A stretch of 64,000 nucleotides of DNA from Vibrio crassostreae (GCF_024347415.1 NZ_AP025476.1:3286001-3350000), one strand, 5' to 3'; shown: positions 1 to 14,352, counted from the first letter of the stretch. The notes: generated by a model not told the origin, from the sequence alone. Made by a program: numbers and translations.

Positions 1-295
<295 letters not shown>

Positions 296-328
296 TCAAT
301 TAACTCTTTTTTACTTCCGAAGAAGCAA

Positions 329-363
329 AAAGGCGCGAAATTATAATCATAATTCGCGCCTTT
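329..363 (-). terminator. Rho-independent terminator after nusG
   Basis: A near-perfect inverted repeat (GGCGCGAA paired with TTCGCGCC) is followed on the minus strand by a TTTTT run. It lies about 90 bases after the nusG stop codon and would end the secE-nusG transcript. The stem also contains the likely -10 of the rplK promoter. Confidence 0.75.
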
Positions 364-368
364 AACAA
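340..368 (-). promoter_or_regulatory. Candidate rplK (L11 operon) promoter
   Basis: On the minus strand TTGTTA (363-368) and a perfect TATAAT (340-345) are separated by 17 bases, giving a strong sigma70-like promoter about 100 bases before rplK. The -10 sits inside the inverted repeat that looks like the nusG terminator. Confidence 0.65.
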
Positions 369-451
369 CCCTAAAAAGGTGATTTTTTATACTCTTTTAT
401 TTTGAACAACTTATGAAGTATTTATCCACAGCTTGCTCAAAGGTCAGAGTT

Positions 452-1000
452 TTAGTCCAGTTTTTCAACCTGACCAAATTCAAGCTCAACTGGTGTTGCA
501 CGACCAAAGATCGATACAGATACCTTAATGCGGCTTTTCTCGTAATCTACTTCTTCAACAGTACCGTTGAAGTCAGCAAATGGACCATCGTTCACACGAA
601 CCACTTCACCCGCTTCGAACATTGTCTTAGGACGTGGAGACTCGCTCGCTTTCTCTAGACGGTTCAAGATAGCATCAGCTTCTTTATCAGTGATTGGTGC
701 AGGACGATCAGAGGTACCACCAATGAAGCCCATAACACGCGGAATGCTGCGTACTAAGTGCCATGATTCATCATTCATGATCATTTGAACTAATACGTAG
801 CCAGGGAAGAATTTACGTTCACTTTTACGACGTTGGCCAGCACGCATTTCCACTACTTCTTCAGTAGGTACTAGCACATCGCCAAATAGTTCTTCCATGT
901 TGTGCATTTTAATATGCTCGCGTAGCGACTGTGCAACACGACCTTCAAAGCCAGAAAAGGCTTGAACTACATACCAACGTTTTTTTGGAGCTTCACTCAT
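452..1000 (-). CDS. nusG: Transcription termination/antitermination factor NusG
   Basis: This 182-residue protein matches NusG in length and architecture. The N-terminal NGN domain (about residues 5-115, [14 protein letters not shown] onward) binds the RNA polymerase clamp. A C-terminal KOW domain (about 128-182, [19 protein letters not shown]) contacts Rho or ribosomal protein S10. It couples transcription to translation, assists Rho, and takes part in rRNA antitermination, which is relevant to the rRNA operons nearby. It follows secE by 13 bases and is clearly cotranscribed with it. Start and stop fit the family length. Confidence 0.98.
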   Translation of the reverse strand: MSEAPKKRWYVVQAFSGFEGRVAQSLREHIKMHNMEELFGDVLVPTEEVVEMRAGQRRKSERKFFPGYVLVQMIMNDESWHLVRSIPRVMGFIGGTSDRPAPITDKEADAILNRLEKASESPRPKTMFEAGEVVRVNDGPFADFNGTVEEVDYEKSRIKVSVSIFGRATPVELEFGQVEKLD

Positions 1001-1013
1001 GAATCAGAACCCT

Positions 1014-1391
1014 CTACACCCCAGTTGCTAGAGAAACTAGACGGACCATAATGCCGTCAATTCCCCAAAGCACTAGAGACATAACAATACATACAGCTAA
1101 AACGATCAATGTAGTTTGCATAGTTTCTTGGCGAGTAGGCCAAACAACTTTACGAATCTCCATACGAGATTCTTTTGCAAAATCGATCGCAGCTTTACCT
1201 TTAGTTGTTGTTGCTGCAACGCCTAGTGCGGCAGCAATCAGCACAACTACACCTGCAGCGCGAATTACAACAGACAATTCACCATACAGGTAATTACCCA
1301 CAACAGCAGCAGCCAACAGAACAAAAGCGACAATCCACTTCATTGTATCTGCTGCACCTGAGCTATCAGGAGTTTCAGCGTTTGCTTTCAT
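1014..1391 (-). CDS. secE: Preprotein translocase subunit SecE
   Basis: The 125-residue protein has two N-terminal hydrophobic segments (about 18-36 and 42-60), a conserved amphipathic stretch ([21 protein letters not shown], about 73-93) and a third membrane helix (about 95-115). This is the three-helix SecE form found in enterobacteria and vibrios. SecE clamps SecY in the SecYEG channel of the inner membrane. It is the first gene of the secE-nusG operon, downstream of tuf. The ATG at 1391 gives the usual family length. Confidence 0.97.
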   Translation of the reverse strand: MKANAETPDSSGAADTMKWIVAFVLLAAAVVGNYLYGELSVVIRAAGVVVLIAAALGVAATTTKGKAAIDFAKESRMEIRKVVWPTRQETMQTTLIVLAVCIVMSLVLWGIDGIMVRLVSLATGV

Positions 1392-1511
1392 AAAACCAAC
1401 CTGTGATAAGTCTTAAATATAGACGACAATAACCCCGCTGTTGCAGGGCACATTCCTTTGCGTTGCAAAACAACACATCTAACAGTCATTTTAGTCAAAA
1501 AGACCGTTTAA

Positions 1512-1541
1512 TTCTTTGCTAAGAGCAAAAATCGATGTCAA
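1512..1541 (-). promoter_or_regulatory. Possible secE-nusG promoter
   Basis: A perfect TTGACA -35 lies at 1536-1541 on the minus strand, in the gap between the tuf terminator and secE. The matching -10 (AAGAAT, 1512-1517 or nearby) is poor and the spacing about 18-19 bases, so the assignment is tentative. Confidence 0.4.
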
Positions 1542-1567
1542 AACATCCAACTCTTTTTTTAGCGCAG

Positions 1568-1595
1568 AAAAAGGGCATCAAATGATGCCCTTTTT
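1568..1595 (-). terminator. Terminator after tuf
   Basis: An AAAGGGCATCA / TGATGCCCTTT stem with flanking A and T runs lies 20 bases after the tuf stop. It ends the tRNA-tuf transcript before secE. Confidence 0.85.
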
Positions 1596-1614
1596 ACTAG
1601 TGGTTCGTCAAATC

Positions 1615-2799
1615 TTATGCAAAGATTTTAGCTACAACACCAGCACCAACTGTACGGCCACCTTCGCGGATTGCGAAACGTAGACCTTCGTCCATTGCGA
1701 TTGGAGCGATTAGCTCAACAGTCATTTGAACGTTGTCACCTGGCATTACCATTTCTACGCCTTCTGGTAGAGTGATGTCGCCTGTTACGTCAGTTGTACG
1801 GAAGTAGAACTGTGGACGGTAACCTTTGAAGAAAGGAGTGTGACGGCCGCCTTCGTCTTTAGAAAGTACGTATACTTCAGACTCAAACTTAGTGTGTGGG
1901 TTGATAGAACCTTTCGCAGAAAGTACTTGACCACGTTCAACGTCATCACGCTTAGTACCACGTAGAAGTGCACCAACGTTCTCACCTGCACGACCTTCGT
2001 CAAGCAGTTTACGGAACATTTCAACACCAGTACAAGTAGTAAGAGTAGTCTCTTTGATACCAACGATTTCTACTTCGTCACCTACTCGTAGGATACCGCG
2101 CTCGATACGACCAGTTACAACAGTACCACGACCTTGGATTGAGAATACATCTTCAATTGGTAGTAGGAACGGTTGGTCAACTGCACGCTCTGGCTCAGGA
2201 ATGTAAGAATCTAGTGCTTCTGCAAGCTCAACGATCTTGTCTTCCCACTGCTTCTCGCCGTTTAGTGCGCCAAGTGCAGAACCTTGGATAACTGGTAGGT
2301 CATCACCTGGGAAGTCGTATTCAGAAAGAAGTTCACGAACTTCCATCTCAACTAGCTCAAGTAGCTCTTCGTCATCAACCATGTCACATTTGTTCATGAA
2401 TACGATGATGTAAGGGATACCAACTTGACGACCAAGTAGGATGTGCTCACGAGTTTGAGGCATAGGGCCGTCAGTCGCAGCAACAACTAGGATACCGCCG
2501 TCCATTTGTGCAGCACCAGTGATCATGTTTTTAACATAATCCGCGTGTCCTGGACAGTCTACGTGTGCGTAGTGACGTGCTGGAGTATCGTACTCAACGT
2601 GAGAAGTTGCGATTGTGATACCGCGCTCGCGCTCTTCTGGAGCGTTATCGATAGATGCGAAATCTTTAGCAACACCGCCGTACACTTTTGCAAGTGTAGT
2701 ACAGATAGCAGCAGTTAGAGTTGTTTTACCGTGGTCAACGTGGCCGATAGTACCAACGTTTACGTGCGGTTTCGTACGTTCAAATTTTTCTTTAGACAT
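1615..2799 (-). CDS. tuf: Elongation factor Tu
   Basis: From the ATG at 2799 the protein is 394 residues, the standard EF-Tu length. An upstream in-frame extension to 2853 is not conserved in the family and overlaps the tRNA-tuf leader, so I reject it. All G-domain motifs are present: GHVDHGKT (P-loop, about 19-26), DCPGH (about 81-85) and NKCD (about 136-139). Beta-barrel domains 2 and 3 follow. It delivers aminoacyl-tRNA to the ribosomal A site. It is the last gene of a tRNA(Thr-Tyr-Gly-Thr)-tuf operon, as in E. coli tufB. Confidence 0.98.
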   Translation of the reverse strand: MSKEKFERTKPHVNVGTIGHVDHGKTTLTAAICTTLAKVYGGVAKDFASIDNAPEERERGITIATSHVEYDTPARHYAHVDCPGHADYVKNMITGAAQMDGGILVVAATDGPMPQTREHILLGRQVGIPYIIVFMNKCDMVDDEELLELVEMEVRELLSEYDFPGDDLPVIQGSALGALNGEKQWEDKIVELAEALDSYIPEPERAVDQPFLLPIEDVFSIQGRGTVVTGRIERGILRVGDEVEIVGIKETTLTTCTGVEMFRKLLDEGRAGENVGALLRGTKRDDVERGQVLSAKGSINPHTKFESEVYVLSKDEGGRHTPFFKGYRPQFYFRTTDVTGDITLPEGVEMVMPGDNVQMTVELIAPIAMDEGLRFAIREGGRTVGAGVVAKIFA

Positions 2800-2893
2800 G
2801 GGGTGTCCCTCTAGGTACGGATTAGGTGGCTTAAAATAAGACCACGCAACCAAAAAAATGGTTTTCTTTATTAAAGGAGAAGAAGCTTTAGAC

Positions 2894-2969
2894 TGGTGCT
2901 AATACCCAGAGTCGAACTGGGGACCTCACCCTTACCAAGGGTGCGCTCTACCGACTGAGCTATATCAGC
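2894..2969 (-). tRNA. thrT: tRNA-Thr (anticodon GGT)
   Basis: A 76-nt cloverleaf with encoded CCA: 7-bp acceptor GCTGATA/TATTAGC, anticodon stem CACCC/GGGTG around TTGGTAA, and TTCGA in the T loop. It is the last tRNA before tuf. Confidence 0.96.
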
Positions 2970-2982
2970 ACACAAAATGAGT

Positions 2983-3057
<75 letters not shown>

Positions 3058-3096
3058 AACACGTAACTCTGTTTGAGCTATTTAACCTTTAGAATA

Positions 3097-3181
<85 letters not shown>

Positions 3182-3225
3182 AAATTTTGAGCTTTCTCTC
3201 GCTTGCCTTAGAGTAAGGGAGAAAG

Positions 3226-3301
<76 letters not shown>

Positions 3302-3314
3302 ACAAGTGGGGCGC

Positions 3315-3343
3315 ATTTTATTGAATGATTTTCCACCTTGCAA
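3315..3343 (-). promoter_or_regulatory. Promoter of the tRNA-tuf operon
   Basis: TTGCAA (3338-3343), a 17-base spacer and TAAAAT (3315-3320) on the minus strand lie just before tRNA-Thr. The GC-rich GCGCCCC discriminator after the -10 is typical of stringently controlled stable-RNA promoters. Confidence 0.8.
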
Positions 3344-3511
3344 TAGTAAATTGAAAAAAAGTGCAAAATTCTCTTACCAAACTCCTACATACGCCAATTT
3401 AGCTCAAGGTTTCCATCTTTAACACGCATCTAGCACAGGAAGATATTTTATTTATCTATCGCTTGATGTATTTTCCATGCACTTGTTTTGTTATCCACTA
3501 TAGAGTTTTGT

Positions 3512-4435
3512 ATGAGCCCATTTATGTCATTTGACCGCGAACGCTGGTCTGAGCTAAGGAATTTAGTTCCGATGACACTTTCTGAAAGCGACTTAAAAGA
3601 GCTTCAAGGCATCAATGAAAAACTCACAATGGAAGAGGCTGTGGAGATCTATCTACCACTTTCTCGGCTGTTGAATCTCTATGTAGCAGCCAGACAAAAC
3701 AGAAACTCGGTACTTCACGAGTTCCTAGATAAGAAAGAGAAAGCGCCACCTTTTATCATAGGTATTGCAGGTAGTGTTGCGGTTGGTAAAAGTACAACTG
3801 CGCGACTGCTTAAAGCCCTACTCTCTCGTTGGGAAAACCACCCAAAAGTTGAGCTAGTCACAACGGACGGTTTCTTATACCCAAATGAAGTGTTGGAAGA
3901 GAAAGGGTTGATGAGTAAAAAAGGCTTCCCTGAGTCTTACGACATCAAGCGTCTTGTGAACTTTGTCTCAGATGTTAAAGCGTGCAAAAGAAATGTCACC
4001 GCACCGGTATACTCGCACCTAACTTACAACATTACTGATGATGTTAAGTGTGTCGACCTACCCGATGTACTTATTATTGAAGGGCTTAATGTCTTACAGA
4101 GTGGCATGAACTACCCACACGAACCGCATCGTGTGTTTATTTCAGACTTCCTTGATTTCTCACTCTATGTTGATGCTAACAGCCAGCAAATCAAAGAATG
4201 GTACATCAATCGTTTTATGAAGTTTCGCGATGGCGCGTTTACTAAACCTGGCTCGTACTTTAGTCATTACACTAAGTTATCGAATCAAGCGGCACTGGAT
4301 AAAGCGGAAGGTATCTGGAGTTCAATCAATGGCTTGAACCTTGAACAAAATATCCTTCCGACAAGAGAAAGAGCGCACCTGATTTTGCGAAAAGGCGCCG
4401 ATCACATGGTTGAAGAAGTGTTACTCAGAAAATAG
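3512..4435 (+). CDS. coaA: Pantothenate kinase, type I
   Basis: CoaA phosphorylates pantothenate, the first and controlling step of coenzyme A synthesis. From the ATG at 3512 the protein is 307 residues and starts [12 protein letters not shown], aligning with other CoaA N termini; a TTG at 3488 would add eight residues with no support. The P-loop GSVAVGKST is at about 87-95, followed by the TTDGFLYP and [15 protein letters not shown] regions of the family. It stands alone on the plus strand between the tRNA-tuf operon and birA, the same neighbour order as in E. coli (birA-coaA-tRNA-tufB). Confidence 0.96.
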   Translation: MSPFMSFDRERWSELRNLVPMTLSESDLKELQGINEKLTMEEAVEIYLPLSRLLNLYVAARQNRNSVLHEFLDKKEKAPPFIIGIAGSVAVGKSTTARLLKALLSRWENHPKVELVTTDGFLYPNEVLEEKGLMSKKGFPESYDIKRLVNFVSDVKACKRNVTAPVYSHLTYNITDDVKCVDLPDVLIIEGLNVLQSGMNYPHEPHRVFISDFLDFSLYVDANSQQIKEWYINRFMKFRDGAFTKPGSYFSHYTKLSNQAALDKAEGIWSSINGLNLEQNILPTRERAHLILRKGADHMVEEVLLRK

Positions 4436-4442
4436 TAACGCC

Positions 4443-5408
4443 TTAATCGCCTTTTCTTAGCGATATTTCACCACCAATATAACTCTCGAGGCCATTCTCT
4501 GTTTTGAGTAACACGGCACCTTGTTCATCGATGCCCTGAACAACACCTTCAATTTCTCTAGGTCCAATAATCAACCTAACATTGCGACCTAAGAAATTAT
4601 CTAAGCGATTCCAACGCTCTACAAAATTGGACATTCCTTTCAGTTCATAATCCACAAGAGACTTGTCCCAAGCATTGATCAGAGCCTGCGCTAATTGGTT
4701 ACGATCAGGCACCTTTCCGTCACACACTTCTTTAAGAGAAGTCCACGGTTGACCAATACCTGATGTCGTTGGATCCATAGATAGATTCAGCCCTAAACCA
4801 ATAACAATATGAGCTGCGCCACCCGATTGCCCAGAGAGCTCGACCAAGATACCCGCGAGCTTCTTGTCATTGTGGTATAGGTCATTCGGCCACTTAAGCT
4901 TGATGCCTTCAACGCCCATCTCTTCCAAAGCCTCTACAACGGCTACTCCAACCACAAGGCTTAAGCCCATCGCAGCAGCCATCCCTGCGTCGAGTCTCCA
5001 ATACATTGAAAGGTAGAGATTTGCACCAAATGGCGATACCCACTCTCGTCCGCGACGTCCACGCCCCGCAGCTTGATATTCAGCAATACAGACAGAACCC
5101 GATTCGAGGGTGTTAGTACGCTCTAATAGGTGTTGGTTTGTAGAACCGATGATTGGAATCAGCTCAAGAGAAGCATCGCGACTAACTGCAGACAATTTTT
5201 CTTGGTCAAGCATATCTAAACGGCTAGCTAGCTTGTAACCCTTGCCTTGTACTCGGTAGATATCTAAACCCCACTCTTGAATACCTTTAATGTGCTTACT
5301 GATAGCCGCTCGTGATACACCAATCATTTCACCTAGGTCTTCACCTGAATGAAACTCACCGTCAGCAAGACATCTCAATAGTGCAAGCTTGGTACTGTGT
5401 TCTCTCAT
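4443..5408 (-). CDS. birA: Bifunctional biotin ligase and biotin operon repressor BirA
   Basis: The 321-residue protein has an N-terminal winged helix (about 5-60, GVSRAAISKHIKGIQEWG), so it is the repressor type and not a ligase-only form. The ligase domain has the ATP/biotin loop GRGRRGREW (about 115-123) and KWPNDL (172-177), and the protein ends with the SH3-like domain. It biotinylates the acetyl-CoA carboxylase carrier protein and represses bio genes. Its ATG overlaps the murB stop by 4 bases (ATGA), which indicates translational coupling. It converges with coaA, with 7 bases between stop codons. Confidence 0.97.
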   Translation of the reverse strand: MREHSTKLALLRCLADGEFHSGEDLGEMIGVSRAAISKHIKGIQEWGLDIYRVQGKGYKLASRLDMLDQEKLSAVSRDASLELIPIIGSTNQHLLERTNTLESGSVCIAEYQAAGRGRRGREWVSPFGANLYLSMYWRLDAGMAAAMGLSLVVGVAVVEALEEMGVEGIKLKWPNDLYHNDKKLAGILVELSGQSGGAAHIVIGLGLNLSMDPTTSGIGQPWTSLKEVCDGKVPDRNQLAQALINAWDKSLVDYELKGMSNFVERWNRLDNFLGRNVRLIIGPREIEGVVQGIDEQGAVLLKTENGLESYIGGEISLRKGD

Positions 5409-6451
5409 ACCAATGACTCCAAAGCCTTATCTAGGTTTGTCTCTCGGTCTCGTCCCATAAAACGTACTTCATGTTCCAATCGAATATCGAATTTATTCAA
5501 AACGGCCTGACGTACTCGCTCTGCAAGCTTAAGGATATCCACAGCAGAAGCCTCATCAGAATTGATGATAACCAATGCTTGGTTAGGGTGAACCTGAGCG
5601 CCACCTTCTGTCACGCCCTTGAACTGGCATTGATCAATCAGCCAGCCAGCAGCGACTTTGATCATGTCATTACTCTCATAGCCGACAATGTTTGGATATA
5701 GAGCTAACAGGCGATCAAAATGATCTTTGGTGATCACAGGGTTTTTGAAGAAGCTGCCCGCATTCCCTTGTATTCTAGGGTCTGGCAGCTTACTCGAACG
5801 GATAGCACACACTTCATCAAATACAGTACGAGGAGTGAGACTATCGGCTGCTAGGCTTTTTAACGGGCCATAGTGATTGCATGGCTCCCACTCTTTCGGC
5901 AACGTTAAACCAATCGCAACAACAATCGCTTTACCGTAGAGAGCATGTTTGAAAATAGAATCTCGGTAACCAAAGAGACACTCTTCCTTGCTTAATCGCT
6001 TAACTGTATAAGTATCCAGACATAGGATATCAACGTACTCGCATATGTCTTGCAGTTCAACGCCGTACGCACCAATATTTTGAATCGGAGCAGAGCCTGA
6101 ACAACCGGGTATCATTGCTAGATTTTCTAGGCCACCCAGCCCTTTATCGACACTCCACTTAACCAAACTAGGCCAATCCTCACCACCATTAACATGTAGA
6201 TGGTGATGGCTATCTGTCTCGGTTAACGTAATCCCGGCTAACTGGTTCACAATAATCAAACCTGCAAAGTGCTCAGTAAAAAGCATATTACTGCCCTTAC
6301 CCAATATTAACTTTGGCAAAGTTGACCACTTAGGGTCTTGATAAACCGTAATCAGTTCTTCGATAGTCGAGACTTCAACCAACGCATCACAAGTCTGATC
6401 GATGGAAAAAGTATGAACGTTTTTTAAACTAGCATTGAGATGGAATTGCAT
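5405..6451 (-). CDS. murB: UDP-N-acetylenolpyruvoylglucosamine reductase
   Basis: MurB makes UDP-N-acetylmuramic acid using NADPH and FAD in cytoplasmic peptidoglycan synthesis. The sequence has the FAD-binding GKGSNMLF and GCSGSAPIQNIGAYG segments, the catalytic Ser region GNAGSFFKNPV and the C-terminal LEHEVRFMG with the conserved Glu. It is the type I, E. coli-like form of about 348 residues. I use the ATG at 6451 (MQFHLNASLKN); a TTG four codons upstream is possible. It is coupled to birA by a 4-base overlap. Confidence 0.96.
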   Translation of the reverse strand: MQFHLNASLKNVHTFSIDQTCDALVEVSTIEELITVYQDPKWSTLPKLILGKGSNMLFTEHFAGLIIVNQLAGITLTETDSHHHLHVNGGEDWPSLVKWSVDKGLGGLENLAMIPGCSGSAPIQNIGAYGVELQDICEYVDILCLDTYTVKRLSKEECLFGYRDSIFKHALYGKAIVVAIGLTLPKEWEPCNHYGPLKSLAADSLTPRTVFDEVCAIRSSKLPDPRIQGNAGSFFKNPVITKDHFDRLLALYPNIVGYESNDMIKVAAGWLIDQCQFKGVTEGGAQVHPNQALVIINSDEASAVDILKLAERVRQAVLNKFDIRLEHEVRFMGRDRETNLDKALESLV

Positions 6452-6517
6452 GACGATATTCAATTAACTTACACTGCAACCATTCTACAGCAGATAAACC
6501 AGTGGCGCAGTGACTGA

Positions 6518-6949
6518 ATGAACAATGTCATCATTACCCAATTAGACCCAGTAAAGGTTCCCCTAGTAAAACGTTTCTACAAGGAACATTATCCAACAGG
6601 GAAAGCCAATAAGAGTGAGCTTATCTATTCGTTACTGATGGATAACGAGCTTTGTGGTGTCGTGCGTTTTCGGACGATAGCAAATGCTCGCTTGCTTACT
6701 GGAATGGCTATATCAAAACAACATCGTGGTAAGCAATTAGGCTCTCAGCTTATGGATTATTGCGCTCAGCATACATTGACAGAAAACGACTACTGCTTTG
6801 CCTACGCTCACCTCACCAGCTTTTACTCACGACATCAGTTCGTACAGATCGCTCCAGAACAGCTACCCAATGGCTTAAGAGTTTTATATGAGCGCTATTC
6901 GAATAGCGGAAAAGATCTCATTCCTATGCATTTTCAGCAAAATTGTTAG
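6518..6949 (+). CDS. GNAT-family N-acetyltransferase
   Basis: This 143-residue single-domain protein shows the GNAT core: a beta strand with ELCGVVRFR, then the acetyl-CoA-binding motif GMAISKQHRGKQLGSQLMDYC, which carries the R/Q-x-x-G-x-G/A-like RGKQLG signature. The YERY segment near the C terminus is also family-like. The substrate is unknown; it could act on a small molecule or a protein N terminus. It is divergent from murB and precedes pssA by 91 bases. No strong Shine-Dalgarno is visible before the ATG at 6518. Confidence 0.85.
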   Translation: MNNVIITQLDPVKVPLVKRFYKEHYPTGKANKSELIYSLLMDNELCGVVRFRTIANARLLTGMAISKQHRGKQLGSQLMDYCAQHTLTENDYCFAYAHLTSFYSRHQFVQIAPEQLPNGLRVLYERYSNSGKDLIPMHFQQNC

Positions 6950-7040
6950 AGAATGCCTCGATTATCTAGTATTTGATGCTATCCCTTTGGTAAAATTAAA
7001 GGTTCGCAATTTTGCATATTTTTAAGGTAAAACAGTCAAT

Positions 7041-8381
7041 ATGATTGCCAGTAGGAATCCATTCATACAGTTGCCAACCATAGCGCAGAATCCTGACAAG
7101 TTTGAAGTACTACTATCAGCGCAAGAGTTTCGAACTCGTCTACTTGATGAGATATCTCGCGCAACGACTCGTATTAGTTTAGTCGCTTTGTATCTTGAAG
7201 ATGATGAGGCTGGCCGTGAGATCCTAACTGCCTTATATGAAGCAAAGCAAAAGAATCCAGAATTAGACGTGAGTGTTTGTGTCGACTGGCACCGAGCGCA
7301 GCGTGGATTGATTGGCGCAGAGTCTTCTGAAGGCAATGCGGCCATGTATAAAGAGTTCGCAGAAAAATATCAGCACGCTGTGCCTGTCTATGGCATTCCA
7401 GTTCGCGGTAAAGAAGTCTTTGGCGTATTGCACTTAAAAGGCTTTATCGTCGATGACAGCGTGATATACAGCGGTGCAAGCCTTAACAATATCTACCTAA
7501 ATTACCATAACCGCTATCGCTTTGATCGTTACCACGTTTTAAACAACGCAACTCTTGCGGACTCGATGTTTACCTACGTACACGAACAGATGGTTGCTGA
7601 CAGCGCTGTTTATGACTTGGCTGATAAGAACAAGCCTGTGACCAAAGAACTGAAACCAGCGATTCGTCAGTTTCGTGCATCATTGGCAAGATCTCAGTAT
7701 CAATTCGATGGTCAAGAGGTTTCAGCAAACCAAGTTGCTGTAACACCATTGGTTGGTATCGGTAAGAGGCGTAACCGACTGAATCAGGGAATTAATCAAC
7801 TCGTCGCTCAAGCTAAAGATGAAATCTTTATCTGCACACCTTACTTCAACTTCCCACCTAGCCTAGCTAAAGAAGTGAAGAAAGCGCTTAAGCGAGGCGT
7901 AAAGGTCAGCATTGTTGTTGGCGATAAGACAGCAAATGATTTCTTTATCTCGCCAGAAGAAGAGTTTAAAACGATTGGCGGTTTACCATACCTTTACGAA
8001 TTGAACTTACGTCGTTTCGCTAAAGCGAATGAAGCTCATATAGCTAGCCGTAATCTATCAATTCGACTTTGGCAACACGATTCCAATAGCTTCCACCTAA
8101 AGGGGATTTGGGTCGATAAGCGCTACATGCTACTAACAGGCAATAACCTAAACCCTCGAGCATGGAAGCTAGATCTAGAGAACGGCATCTTTATCCAAGA
8201 TAACTACCATCACCTAACAGACAAATTCCAAGCTGAAGTGGATAATATCCTTCAACACACTCAGCTTATCTGTACTTATAAGCAGTTAGACAAGATAGAG
8301 AGCTACCCGACGGAAGTTCAGAAGTTGATTCGCAAGATCACTCGCGTGAAAGCCGATAGAGTGCTTAAACAAATACTGTAG
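7041..8381 (+). CDS. pssA: CDP-diacylglycerol--serine O-phosphatidyltransferase
   Basis: The 446-residue protein belongs to the phospholipase D superfamily form of PssA. It has two HKD-like motifs, HLKGFIVDD (about 131) and HLKGIWVD (about 352), each followed by the SGASLNN / TGNNLNPRAW segments. It makes phosphatidylserine, the precursor of phosphatidylethanolamine, and works peripherally at the inner membrane. A strong terminator follows within 30 bases. The length fits the E. coli enzyme. Confidence 0.96.
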   Translation: MIASRNPFIQLPTIAQNPDKFEVLLSAQEFRTRLLDEISRATTRISLVALYLEDDEAGREILTALYEAKQKNPELDVSVCVDWHRAQRGLIGAESSEGNAAMYKEFAEKYQHAVPVYGIPVRGKEVFGVLHLKGFIVDDSVIYSGASLNNIYLNYHNRYRFDRYHVLNNATLADSMFTYVHEQMVADSAVYDLADKNKPVTKELKPAIRQFRASLARSQYQFDGQEVSANQVAVTPLVGIGKRRNRLNQGINQLVAQAKDEIFICTPYFNFPPSLAKEVKKALKRGVKVSIVVGDKTANDFFISPEEEFKTIGGLPYLYELNLRRFAKANEAHIASRNLSIRLWQHDSNSFHLKGIWVDKRYMLLTGNNLNPRAWKLDLENGIFIQDNYHHLTDKFQAEVDNILQHTQLICTYKQLDKIESYPTEVQKLIRKITRVKADRVLKQIL

Positions 8382-8406
8382 TCGATGTTAAAAATAACCA
8401 TCTATC

Positions 8407-8433
8407 AACGCCTAGCAAACGCTAGGCGTTTTT
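8407..8433 (+). terminator. pssA terminator
   Basis: A perfect stem AACGCCTAGC / GCTAGGCGTT with an AAAC loop is followed by TTT, 25 bases after the pssA stop. Confidence 0.88.
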
Positions 8434-8728
8434 GTATCTACGAGATAGCTAAATCCCTCTTTAGAAGGTGCAACAGAAAAAGTTGAAAGAGCCACCTTCA
8501 TTCGTCAGATTTGAGAGCAAACAGCGCCTGTCGGTTTCTATAGAGACACCTCAATAGGTAGCAATGAGGTCTGTAGCAAAAGTCCGAAGTTCATACATCA
8601 AAAACGACGAAAGCCTAGTCGTCAGACTAGGCTTTCTAATATGTGCAGGAATAGCGTGAAGTGCAGGGGCTCGGTACCTTAACAACACTCATACAACCTA
8701 ACAGCAAAACACTTTTCTTCAAATGTAA
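8434..8728. other. Intergenic region between pssA and the rRNA cluster
   Basis: About 300 bases without a credible gene. The one clear structure is an inverted repeat AAAGCCTAGTC / GACTAGGCTTT (8610-8635) with only short T runs on either side. It could be a second, weaker stop for transcripts leaving the rRNA operon. Confidence 0.6.
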
Positions 8729-8758
8729 AAAAGCCCTGCTATTGCTAGCAGGGCTTTT
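8729..8758 (-). terminator. Terminator of rrn1 / tRNA-Asp
   Basis: A stem AAAAGCCCTGCT / AGCAGGGCTTTT is followed on the minus strand by TTTTTT, just after tRNA-Asp. It ends the last of the three tandem rRNA operons. Confidence 0.88.
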
Positions 8759-8766
8759 CTAATAAG

Positions 8767-8843
8767 TGGCGGAGTGGACGGGACTCGAACCCGCGACCCC
8801 CGGCGTGACAGGCCGGTATTCTAACCAACTGAACTACCACTCC
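8767..8843 (-). tRNA. tRNA-Asp (anticodon GTC), distal tRNA of rrn1
   Basis: A 77-nt cloverleaf with acceptor GGAGTGG/CCACTCC, discriminator G, encoded CCA and anticodon loop CTGTCAC. It lies 66 bases after the rrn1 5S gene and is transcribed with it. Confidence 0.96.
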
Positions 8844-8909
8844 GCAGTGGTCAACTCACTAAGTGAGCGTCCATATCTCCAGGTTGGTCAACCTAAAGAT
8901 TTAATTTAA

Positions 8910-9028
8910 AGCCTGGCGATGTCCTACTCTCACATGGGGAAGCCCCACACTACCATCGGCGCTATTGTGTTTCACTTCTGAGTTCGGCATGGAATCAGGT
9001 GGGTCCACAATGCTATGGTCGCCAAGCA
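8910..9028 (-). rRNA. rrf: 5S rRNA (rrn1)
   Basis: Begins TGCTTGGCGACCATAGC on the minus strand and ends with the pairing CGCCAGGC. About 119 nt. The same sequence is found at the end of each of the three operons. Confidence 0.96.
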
Positions 9029-9157
9029 AATTTTGCTTTTACTTTCAGTTTTTTAAAAACTGAAGGCAAAATAATCTGGAAAGCTGTTAAATTCTCTTCA
9101 AACTCATTCAAGCGTTTGGTATTTCTATTGAGTCCACAAAACCCCTTGGGTGTTGTA

Positions 9158-12049
<2,892 letters not shown>

Positions 12050-12411
12050 ATACAACCCGAAAGGGTCTTAGCGTATGGCAACTAACCAAGGTTTTTGGTT
12101 GTCATTAAGAAGGGTTAATTCTCAATGACTGTTTGCCGGACTCAATGTGATTCAAACAAGTTTGAATCGAATACAAGACACTTGAATGTGTTTGTTGTGT
12201 TTATCTAAAAGATAAACATTGAGAACTTTTAAATTTGATTGAATTACTCGTAAGTAATCAATCAGTCAGCTTTCCAAATTGTTAAAGAGCATGAGACTTT
12301 AAGAACCAGTGTTCTAAAATTCACATTTTCTAAAGACTCTCACAGTCGAAAAATCCAACCAGCGACATAAGAAGTGGTTTGGAGTTTTAACTTCCAAGAA
12401 TATTTAGAGAA
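12050..12411 (-). other. rrn1 spacer between tRNA-Val and 23S
   Basis: About 360 bases of leader for 23S. It holds a boxA-like TGCTCTTTAACA reverse complement at 12280-12290 (antitermination by Nus factors) and inverted repeats next to the 23S 5' end expected to form the processing stem. No gene. Confidence 0.75.
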
Positions 12412-12487
12412 TGGTGGGCGATACCGGGCTCGAACCAGTGACCCCCTGCTTGTAAGGCAGGTGCTCTCCCAACTGAGCTAATCGCCC
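12412..12487 (-). tRNA. tRNA-Val (anticodon TAC), rrn1 spacer
   Basis: A 76-nt cloverleaf with acceptor GGGCGAT/ATCGCCC, encoded CCA and anticodon loop CTTACAA. Confidence 0.96.
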
Positions 12488-12520
12488 ACTAAAAGTTTTA
12501 ATTCCTTCGTGGAGAAAGAA

Positions 12521-12596
12521 TGGTGGGTCGTGCAGGATTCGAACCTGCGACCAATTGATTAAAAGTCAACTGCTCTACCAACTGAGCTAACGACCC
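12521..12596 (-). tRNA. tRNA-Lys (anticodon TTT), rrn1 spacer
   Basis: A 76-nt cloverleaf with acceptor GGGTCGT/ACGACCC, encoded CCA and anticodon loop CTTTTAA. Confidence 0.96.
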
Positions 12597-12598
12597 AA

Positions 12599-12674
12599 TG
12601 GTATCCCGTAGGGGAGTCGAACCCCTGTTACCGCCGTGAAAGGGCGGTGTCCTAGGCCTCTAGACGAACGGGAC
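12599..12674 (-). tRNA. tRNA-Glu (anticodon TTC), rrn1 spacer
   Basis: A 76-nt cloverleaf with anticodon stem CCGCC/GGCGG around CTTTCAC and encoded CCA. The first acceptor pair is G-T. It lies two bases from tRNA-Lys. The order 16S-Glu-Lys-Val-23S is a recurrent Vibrio spacer type. Confidence 0.96.
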
Positions 12675-12797
12675 ACTGCTAATTTATTTCCACTTTAAAA
12701 AGTAGAAACAAACTTTGAAGAACTTGGGAGTTCTTCATCTCTTTGCTTTTCTAAACCTAATCAATCTGTGTGGACACTTATCGTGAATATCTTCGTA

Positions 12798-14352
<1,555 letters not shown>

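Noticed and set aside
413-788. Plus-strand ORFs opposite nusG
   Set aside because: Shadows of the nusG coding sequence, with no features of their own.
2800-2853. An 18-codon N-terminal extension of EF-Tu
   Set aside because: EF-Tu starts at the conserved [19 protein letters not shown]; the upstream codons are leader sequence.
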